A DNA stretch of 64,000 nucleotides from JAWKRB01 sp041389885 (GTDB lineage: Bacteria; Myxococcota_A; Polyangia; Polyangiales; Ga0077539): the NCBI GenBank assembly GCA_041389885.1, contig JAWKRB010000015.1, positions 124,001 to 188,000 of the forward strand. The letters run 5' to 3'. Below, in pieces: positions 58,355 through 64,000 of this stretch. The position numbers and the translations under genes are program-made. Under the pieces are notes generated by a model, which was given only the letters and a program-made list of their open reading frames with translations, was not told the DNA's origin and did no database searches. Position 1 is the first letter of the stretch. The number at the start of each line of letters is the position of its first letter.

Positions 58355-59734
58355 ATGCCCTGCGCGCACATGGAGACCACCCCCTCGACCGCGCCCCTCG
58401 CGCCGCTCCGCGGCCCCACCCCCGGAGGGCGATGGACCGCGCTCTCGCAGCAGGCGGGCTTTCTCTTCGACCCCTTCGGCGTCGTCGCGGGGCGCTTCAC
58501 ACGTTACGGCGACCTCTACAAGGTGCACACCCGCGACGGCGCGCTCTTCGTCGCGCGGCACCCCGAGCACCTGCGCGACGTGCTGGTCACCCACGCGGCG
58601 AAATACACCAAGCAGCACAGCGCGTTTCGACAGCTCGCGCGGGTGCTGGGGGAGGGGCTGCTCACCTCCGACGGCGCGGCCTGGCAGCGGCAGCGGCGCA
58701 TGGTGCAGCCGGCCTTCGCGCGGGGGCGCATGGAGGGCTACGCGAGGGTGATGGTCGAAGAGGCCGCGCGCACCGTGTCGACCTGGCGCGACGGCGAGGC
58801 GCGCGAGGTCTCTTCGGACATGATGGAGCTGACCCTGCGCGTGGTCAGCCGCACGCTCTTCGGCCACGACGCCGCGGGCGACGTGGGCGACGTCGCGCGG
58901 GCGATGAAGGACTTTCAAGAGATCTCGTCGCGCCCCGACCTGCTCCCGGCGTGGATGCCCTCACCCTCGCGTCGACGTCTCACCCGCGCCGTCGCGACCC
59001 TCGACAAGGTCATTCACGACATCGTCGCGAAGCGCCGCGCGGCCGGTCCTTCGGGGGCGGGTGATGACCTGCTCCAGCACCTGATCGACGCCGTCGACGA
59101 GGAGGGTGACGGCGGCGGGCTCTCGCCCCGAGAGATGCGCGACCAGCTCGTGACGCTCTTTCTCGCGGGCCACGAGACCACGTCGCACGCGCTCACCTGG
59201 ACGCTCTACCTCCTCTCGCAGAACCCCGACGCCGAACGCAGGCTCCACGACGAGCTCGACGCGGTGCTCGGCGGCCGCGCGCCGACCCTCGCCGACCTCG
59301 ACGCGCTGCCGTACACCGAGCAGGTGATCAAGGAGTCGATGCGGCTCTATCCGCCGGTGTACATGGTCGCGCGCAAGGCGTCTGAAGACACCACCCTCGG
59401 CGGTCACCCGGTCCCTCGCGGGAGCGAGGTGGTGCTCTGGATCTACCTCACGCACCAAGATCCGCGGTGGTTCCCCGATCACGCGGCGTTTCGCCCGGAG
59501 CGCTTCGCGCCCGAGGCCGAGGCGGCCCTGCCGAAGCACGCGTTCATGCCCTTTGGGGCGGGGCCTCGAGCGTGCATCGGGCGGGGCTTCGCGATGATGG
59601 AGGCGAAGCTGTTGCTCGCGGTCATGGCGCAGCGGCACCGCCTCGCGCTGGTGCCGGGGCACCCCGTCGAGGTGCTCCCGCGGGTGACCCTGATGCCCAA
59701 GCACGGGATGAAGATGACCGCGCACGCGCGGTAG
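58355..59734 (+). CDS. Cytochrome P450
   Basis: 459 residues. I-helix LFLAGHETTSHAL with the oxygen-activating ETT; K-helix ESMR; FRPERF; and the haem-binding FGAGPRACIG with the Cys ligand at about 407. The form is typical of the eukaryote-like bacterial P450s (CYP102/CYP110-like), which often hydroxylate fatty acids or terpenoids. No N-terminal membrane anchor, so soluble. No reductase domain is fused and no ferredoxin is adjacent. The ATG at 58355 or 58370 (METTPST) could be the start. Confidence 0.95.
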   Translation: MPCAHMETTPSTAPLAPLRGPTPGGRWTALSQQAGFLFDPFGVVAGRFTRYGDLYKVHTRDGALFVARHPEHLRDVLVTHAAKYTKQHSAFRQLARVLGEGLLTSDGAAWQRQRRMVQPAFARGRMEGYARVMVEEAARTVSTWRDGEAREVSSDMMELTLRVVSRTLFGHDAAGDVGDVARAMKDFQEISSRPDLLPAWMPSPSRRRLTRAVATLDKVIHDIVAKRRAAGPSGAGDDLLQHLIDAVDEEGDGGGLSPREMRDQLVTLFLAGHETTSHALTWTLYLLSQNPDAERRLHDELDAVLGGRAPTLADLDALPYTEQVIKESMRLYPPVYMVARKASEDTTLGGHPVPRGSEVVLWIYLTHQDPRWFPDHAAFRPERFAPEAEAALPKHAFMPFGAGPRACIGRGFAMMEAKLLLAVMAQRHRLALVPGHPVEVLPRVTLMPKHGMKMTAHAR

Positions 59735-59740
59735 CGATGC

Positions 59741-59960
59741 CTACTCCGCGGGCACGCCGAAGGCCGCGATGAGGGCCATGGCATGAGGATCGGCGCGAGC
59801 GCGAGAACACCGCTGCCGAGGATCGACGCCAGCGGGGTGACCCTCGCGCGCCAGGTCAGAGACGCGCGAAGTCGACGGTCGAACACCACCCGCGCGGCGA
59901 GGGCCGTCGAGGCGATGACCCGCGCGCTCGCGAGCGGTTCGGGGGTCGAGGGTTCTCCCG
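59741..59960 (-). pseudogene. Remnant of a small membrane-protein gene
   Basis: In the gap after the P450 gene, the minus strand encodes VIASTALAARVVFDRRLRA and then VTPLASILGSGVLALAPI, a hydrophobic helix. After one apparent frameshift (near 59785) it continues ALIAAFGVPAE and a stop at 59741. No start codon is visible upstream. This looks like the broken end of a gene whose 5' part has been lost. The evidence is only coding-like composition. Confidence 0.3.
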
Positions 59961-59989
59961 GCGTCGTATCCCCTTCGCGCGGATCAAGC

Positions 59990-61294
59990 TCAAGGCGCGC
60001 GCGACACCCGCTGCGCGACGACGCGCGCGTAGTCAGGGGAGCCCAGCACGATCCACCACGGCCGCGCGGGGTGCGCGACGACCCGCGGCAGGAACACCCC
60101 GTTGCGCGGCGCCACCGCGGTCACCTCGAAGGCCGCGCCCTCGCGCCAGTCGCCGTCGAGCTCCGCGCCCGCGGCCTCGGCGCCCGCGCCGTGAAAGGTC
60201 GCGAAGAGCGTTCCGGTGAAGGGGCTCCAGGCGGTGTCGTAGCCGTCGTAGGACCCGTGCGGCGCGAAGACGGCGCGCGGCGTCTCGATCGGCTGGCCGT
60301 CGCCTCGCACACGCTGCGCGACGAAGCCCCGCGTGCCCCCCGACACGGCGTACCAGCTCGCGATCACCTCGCCGCTGCGCGCGTCGAGGGCGACATCGGT
60401 GACCTTCGCGAACGAGAGCGGCCCCGACAGCGACCGCGCCTCGCCCAGGGGCGCGCCCTCGGGGCCGACGCGGAGCAGCATCACCTCCGCGGCCCCGTCG
60501 CGCTCCTGCATGTACGTGATGAAGTACGCGCGGGCGCCCGGGTGCCATGTCACCGCGGGCTGCTCGACCCACACGCCCGGCGTCGAGAGCGTGAGCACCG
60601 CGCCCTGCGGCGCGCCCTCGCGGGAGACCCTGCGTCCCTTGAGCCCCGACTGCGCCCACACGGCGAGAAAGCCCTCGCCCTCGGGGTTGTACGCCAGGGC
60701 GACGGGGCTCTCCTGGTTGGCGCCGGGGTCTCCGAGCGCGACGGTCGGTCCGCCGAACACGGGGCCGGGCAGCACGCGCCGCACCTGGGGCACCACCGCG
60801 CGCGCGACCTCGGCGTGCCAGGTGACCACGAAGCCCGCGGGCCCCGCGGCGACGCGGGGGAGCTGCGACCACCGACCCTCGACCATGGGCTCGTCAGGGA
60901 GCCGAAAGCCGTCGCCGACCTGAACGCCCTCGTCGTCGAGAAAGGCGCCTCCCACCGGCCCGTTCCCGTACACCACGAGGAACACCCTCCGCGCGGGGTC
61001 ATACGCCGCGTCGACGAAGCGGTAGTTCACCGTCGGGTGCGTACGGAGCACCGTCGCGTCGCCCTCCCGCGCCACGCGCCCGACGCGCCCTGGCGGGGGC
61101 GGCTCCACGATGTCTGCGGCGCCCGCGTCCGCGAGAGACGGGACGTCGGTGCGCAGGACGTCTTGCGGCGCAACGACATCGGTGATGCCAGGGAGGTCGG
61201 TCGGCGCGGGGACGTCGTCGGCCACCGCGCGCTGCACCTCACCGGGGGAGCAGCCGAGGTGCGCGATCGCCGCCGCGGCGAGCAGGGTCCTCAC
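59990..61294 (-). CDS. Lipoprotein, possibly beta-propeller
   Basis: 434 residues. Signal (RTLLAAAAIAHLGC), an Asp/Val/Pro-rich linker (DVVAPQDVLRTDVPSLAD), then repeated beta-rich units of about 45 residues that each hold a W or F and a V-x-W pattern. Examples are GPAGFVVTWHAEVARA, NPEGEGFLAVWAQSGLKG, PGARAYFITYMQERDG, DARSGEVIASWYAVSGG and SPFTGTLFATFHGAG. This spacing fits a propeller-like fold. It starts with GTG at 61294; no good ribosome binding site is visible. Surface or periplasmic, function unknown. Confidence 0.75.
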   Translation of the reverse strand: MRTLLAAAAIAHLGCSPGEVQRAVADDVPAPTDLPGITDVVAPQDVLRTDVPSLADAGAADIVEPPPPGRVGRVAREGDATVLRTHPTVNYRFVDAAYDPARRVFLVVYGNGPVGGAFLDDEGVQVGDGFRLPDEPMVEGRWSQLPRVAAGPAGFVVTWHAEVARAVVPQVRRVLPGPVFGGPTVALGDPGANQESPVALAYNPEGEGFLAVWAQSGLKGRRVSREGAPQGAVLTLSTPGVWVEQPAVTWHPGARAYFITYMQERDGAAEVMLLRVGPEGAPLGEARSLSGPLSFAKVTDVALDARSGEVIASWYAVSGGTRGFVAQRVRGDGQPIETPRAVFAPHGSYDGYDTAWSPFTGTLFATFHGAGAEAAGAELDGDWREGAAFEVTAVAPRNGVFLPRVVAHPARPWWIVLGSPDYARVVAQRVSRAP

Positions 61295-61337
61295 CGTGGG
61301 GAGGATACGCCGCTCGGGCGTCGCGCGGGGCGCGGGT

Positions 61338-63569
61338 TCAGTACACGCCGCTGCCGGAGTTTCCTTCGCCCATGCCGCCCGCGTAGAACGCCTGCAGCGG
61401 GCGACAGCTCCACCCCGTGCGCAGCGAGAGGCACACGGGGATCGCGCTCCACTCCCTCGACTGGTACTGCACAATGTCGGCGCGACCGTCGCCGTTGAAG
61501 TCGCCCACGAGGGCCTGCCCGCCGCGGTAGATCCCGCTGCCCTCGTTGCCCGGCTCGCCCAACGGATCGGCGAACGAAGCGGGGAGGTCGCGGCACGACC
61601 AGCCCGTTCCGAGCGAGAGGCACACGGGCAGGGTGCGCCCGCGGGGGTCGTACTGCACGAGGTCGGCGCGTCCGTCTCCGTCGAAGTCGGCGAGGTGCGC
61701 GCTCACCGCGGCGTGCGCCGTGGGCGCGGGGAGCGCGCTGGGGAGGTCGCGGCAGCTCCATCCCGTGCCCAGGGAGAGGCACACAGGCGTCGACGCCGCG
61801 CCGGGGCGGTACTGCACGAGGTCGGCGCGGCCGTCTCCGTTGAAATCGCCCACGAGGGGCGTCGCGTCGGCGAAGACCCCGGGGGTGCTCGTGCCCGCGA
61901 GGTTCGCCGGGAGGTCCCTACACGACCACCCCGTGCCCAGCGAGAGGCACACCGGGAGCATCCCCCGCGCGGGGTCGAAGTGGATCACGTCGCCGCGCCC
62001 GTCGCCGTCGAAGTCGCCCGCGAGGGGAGCGCCCGAGAGCCCCGACGCGGGGAGGTCGCGGCACGACCAGCCCGTCGCCAGCGAGAGGCACACCGGGAGC
62101 GCGTCAGCGCCCGCGCGGTGCTGCACGAGGTCGGTGCGCCCGTCGCCGTTCATGTCGAAGAGCATGGGCGCGTGCTGCGCGTAGACCCCGCTGCCCTCGA
62201 CGCCCGCGGCGCCCTCGCCCGCGTAGCCCGCGACGAGCCCGCGGCACGACCAGCCCGAACCCAGCGACAAACACACCGGCGCGCGCCCGGTGTCGGCGCG
62301 GAACATCACCAGGTCGTCGTGCGCGTCGTCGTTGAAGCGCCCGACGAGCGGCGTCGCGTCGGCGAGGAGCGCCGAGCCCTCGTTGCCCCCGCGCCAGTCG
62401 CCCGCGTCGGCGGCGAGGTTGCGGCACGACCACCCGCTGCCCAGCGAGACGCACACCGGCAGCGTGCGCGCGTCGCCGCGGTGCTGCACGAGGTCGGCGC
62501 GTCCGTCGCCGTTGAAGTCAATGACGCGCGGCGCCGTGCAGCGCAACGACTTCGGCGCGCCGCCGAGGAGGGGGCGGGTCAACCCGTCGAGGGAGCGGCC
62601 GTAGGCGTAGACGGTGTGCGCGCGCCCGTCGCGGAGCGCGAGGGGCGTGTCGATCGCGAAGGCGTGCGCGCACGACCCCAGCGCGGCGCAGAGGTCGTCG
62701 CGGCGCAGGTCGGCGCGCACGCGGAGGGAGGGGCGGCTCGGGTCGGCGGGCCCGTCGAAGAAGAGCTCGGCCTCGATGACCGCGTCGCGGGCGTTGGGGT
62801 CTTGCGCCCACCCACGGATCTCGTCGCAGCGCGCCTCGTCGAGCGAGCCCCGCGCGACGGGGACGCAGTGCGCGCCGCCCTCTTCGCGGCACACCGCGCC
62901 GCTCGCCGCGCAGTCGGTGCGGGCGCAGTCTGCGGCGACGGAGACGCTGCCGTCGCAGCGGCGCGGGCAGGTGGGCGGAGGGGGCGGGGGCGGCGCGCGG
63001 CGGTTGGCGCGGGCGTGGCCCCAGCCCTGCGGCGCCCATCCGCCCCAGCGGGACCCGATGCGCGCGCCGTCGTAGGGGAGCGACGCGCGGGCGCCGCCGC
63101 CGACGTTCTGCTCGAGGATGTCGACCGCGCCGGGGCGCACGTTGGTGACCAGGGCGGTGTGGCCCCAGGTGCCGGTCTGCCACACGATGAGGTCGCCGGG
63201 CACGGGAGGGTGCGCGCGGTCGCCGTTGTAGAAGACCTCGACGCGGTCGCGCGGGGCGTTGTTGAGCAGGTCGCGGGCGTTGCCCCACCAGCGCATGCCC
63301 CAGTGCGTCTGAAAGTGGCGCATGACCAGCTCGACGCACTGGTAGCGCAGGCCGTAGGAGCCCGCGCCCGCGCACGAGACGCCGGTGCCGGTGTTGGCGC
63401 CGTTGGAGTAGGCCGCGGTGCCGTCGAAGCTGCCGAGCACGGTGCCGCAGGGGGGCATCCCCGCGCGGATCTCGTCGGAGGCGCTGGGGTTGACGTCGAG
63501 GGAGGTCTCTTCGTCGGCCGCGCAGGCGGCTGCGAGGATGACCGAGAGGATCCACCCGCGACGCGTCAT
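61338..63569 (-). CDS. Lipoprotein with CHAP amidase and seven FG-GAP repeats
   Basis: 743 residues. Signal (WILSVILAAAC). A CHAP cysteine-peptidase domain at about 60-185 has catalytic Cys in LRYQCVELVMRHF and His in GDLIVWQTGTWGHTALVTNV. CHAP domains cut peptidoglycan peptides. A Pro-rich and Cys-rich middle follows. Seven repeats of about 55 residues end the protein, each with a calcium-binding DFNGDGRADLVQ-type loop and PVCLSLGTGWSCRDL. The second repeat has lost the loop consensus (FNDDAHDDL). Each repeat carries two Cys, probably one disulfide. It is probably a surface cell-wall hydrolase held by an integrin-like or VCBS stalk. Confidence 0.9.
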   Translation of the reverse strand: MTRRGWILSVILAAACAADEETSLDVNPSASDEIRAGMPPCGTVLGSFDGTAAYSNGANTGTGVSCAGAGSYGLRYQCVELVMRHFQTHWGMRWWGNARDLLNNAPRDRVEVFYNGDRAHPPVPGDLIVWQTGTWGHTALVTNVRPGAVDILEQNVGGGARASLPYDGARIGSRWGGWAPQGWGHARANRRAPPPPPPPTCPRRCDGSVSVAADCARTDCAASGAVCREEGGAHCVPVARGSLDEARCDEIRGWAQDPNARDAVIEAELFFDGPADPSRPSLRVRADLRRDDLCAALGSCAHAFAIDTPLALRDGRAHTVYAYGRSLDGLTRPLLGGAPKSLRCTAPRVIDFNGDGRADLVQHRGDARTLPVCVSLGSGWSCRNLAADAGDWRGGNEGSALLADATPLVGRFNDDAHDDLVMFRADTGRAPVCLSLGSGWSCRGLVAGYAGEGAAGVEGSGVYAQHAPMLFDMNGDGRTDLVQHRAGADALPVCLSLATGWSCRDLPASGLSGAPLAGDFDGDGRGDVIHFDPARGMLPVCLSLGTGWSCRDLPANLAGTSTPGVFADATPLVGDFNGDGRADLVQYRPGAASTPVCLSLGTGWSCRDLPSALPAPTAHAAVSAHLADFDGDGRADLVQYDPRGRTLPVCLSLGTGWSCRDLPASFADPLGEPGNEGSGIYRGGQALVGDFNGDGRADIVQYQSREWSAIPVCLSLRTGWSCRPLQAFYAGGMGEGNSGSGVY

Positions 63570-63610
63570 GGCCTCGATGCTACCACCGGCGGGCCGGGGT
63601 GTCGGCGAGC

Positions 63611-64000
63611 TCAGCGTCGGGTCAGCGCGTAGACCCGCTCGCGGAGGTAGGTGGCGCCGCGCTCGCCGAAGCGGGGGTTGCCCTCGAGGGCGTCGCCGCT
63701 GGCGAGGGACTCGATCTCGAAGTCTTCGCCGAAGAGCTCGGCGACCTCGGTCGGGAGCACCGACCAGGGCGGCCCCGAGCCGATGTCGTGCTCGAAGGTC
63801 ACGAGGAGCGCGCGGCCGCCGGGGCGCAGCAGCGAGGCGAGCTTCTGCGCGTAGCGCGCGCGGTCGGCGGGGTCGAGGGCCACGAGCGCCGCGCGGTCGA
63901 AGATCGCGTCGAAGGGGTCGCCCTCGGGCTCGAAGGCGAAGACGTCTCCGAGCGCGATGGAGAGCGCGCGGGAGGGCGACGAGAGCAGCGCGCCGTAGGC
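63611..64000 (-). CDS. Thiopurine S-methyltransferase-like SAM methyltransferase, truncated by window
   Basis: The C-terminal 129 residues; the frame is open to the window edge. FDAIFDRAALVALDPADRARYAQKL and LLRPGGRALLVTFEH with SGPPWSVLPTEV are the TPMT-family pattern, in which a Rossmann methyltransferase uses AdoMet to methylate thiols or selenium compounds. The N-terminal AdoMet-binding GxGxG part lies outside the window. A selenium link is possible given selC in the window, but distance makes that a guess. Confidence 0.85.
   Translation of the reverse strand, partial: AYGALLSSPSRALSIALGDVFAFEPEGDPFDAIFDRAALVALDPADRARYAQKLASLLRPGGRALLVTFEHDIGSGPPWSVLPTEVAELFGEDFEIESLASGDALEGNPRFGERGATYLRERVYALTRR

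Overview
The window is very GC-rich and densely coded, with many short overlaps of the ATGA/GTGA type. The gene content points to a myxobacterium-like member of the Myxococcota (Polyangia-like). The signs are many lipoproteins with Asp/Ala/Pro-rich linkers and long TPR envelope proteins. There is also a protein with a C-terminal AgmX/PglI domain, a Ser/Thr kinase, an ECF sigma/anti-sigma pair and a selenocysteine tRNA. This assignment comes from gene content only.

Layout. 1-6570: the 3' end of dnaK, then a small membrane protein, a lipoprotein cytochrome c, a vWA lipoprotein, a small lipoprotein, a creatininase-family protein, a GlcD-type FAD oxidoreductase and tRNA-Leu(CAA). 6571-19099: a ribosomal superoperon, rplV-rpsC-rplP-rpmC-rpsQ-rplN-rplX-rplE-rpsN-rpsH-rplF-rplR-rpsE-rpmD-rplO-secY-adk-infA-rpmJ-rpsM-rpsK-rpsD-rpoA-rplQ. 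It starts at rplV, so the usual upstream genes rpsJ to rpsS are not here, and map is missing between adk and infA. 19142-22571: a class-III aminotransferase, a LuxE-like acyl-protein synthetase and a LuxC-like acyl-CoA reductase. The first two are broken by many frameshifts and LuxC is intact.

22558-29809: a metallophosphoesterase, a long coiled-coil/HEAT-like protein, a lipoprotein, an orphan SctQ/FliN-type SpoA-domain protein, a membrane-anchored Ser/Thr kinase, a DUF2505-like protein and a lipoprotein. 29939-37887: five co-directional genes that look like one module. They are a DUF4145-like/TM/FGE-like protein, an ECF-like sigma protein, an unknown protein, a Lon-protease-fold/TPR protein and a superfamily-1 helicase with a possible RelE/ParE-like N-terminus. 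The module ends two bases from the 3' end of selC (tRNA-Sec). It is my best candidate for an undescribed system.

38024-39918: an anti-sigma/ECF sigma pair, divergent from a seven-gene run (40253-52224). That run holds two tandem paralogous secreted proteins, three TPR proteins, a small secreted protein and an FHA-like/TM/AgmX-PglI-C protein. It resembles the Glt/Nfs trans-envelope machinery of Myxococcus. 52221-64000: an MTH1-like NUDIX hydrolase, an esterase lipoprotein, a Cys-rich lipoprotein, a DTW tRNA-modification enzyme, a 2OG-Fe(II) oxygenase and an Rpn-like protein with eight perfect 12-bp repeats. These are followed by a SpeD fused to a SET-like domain, a cytochrome P450, two further lipoproteins (one with CHAP plus seven FG-GAP repeats) and a partial thiopurine-methyltransferase-like gene.

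The long antisense ORFs that cover many genes are high-GC shadows and were not annotated. Frame, start and motif calls were made by eye; no alignment or database search was run.
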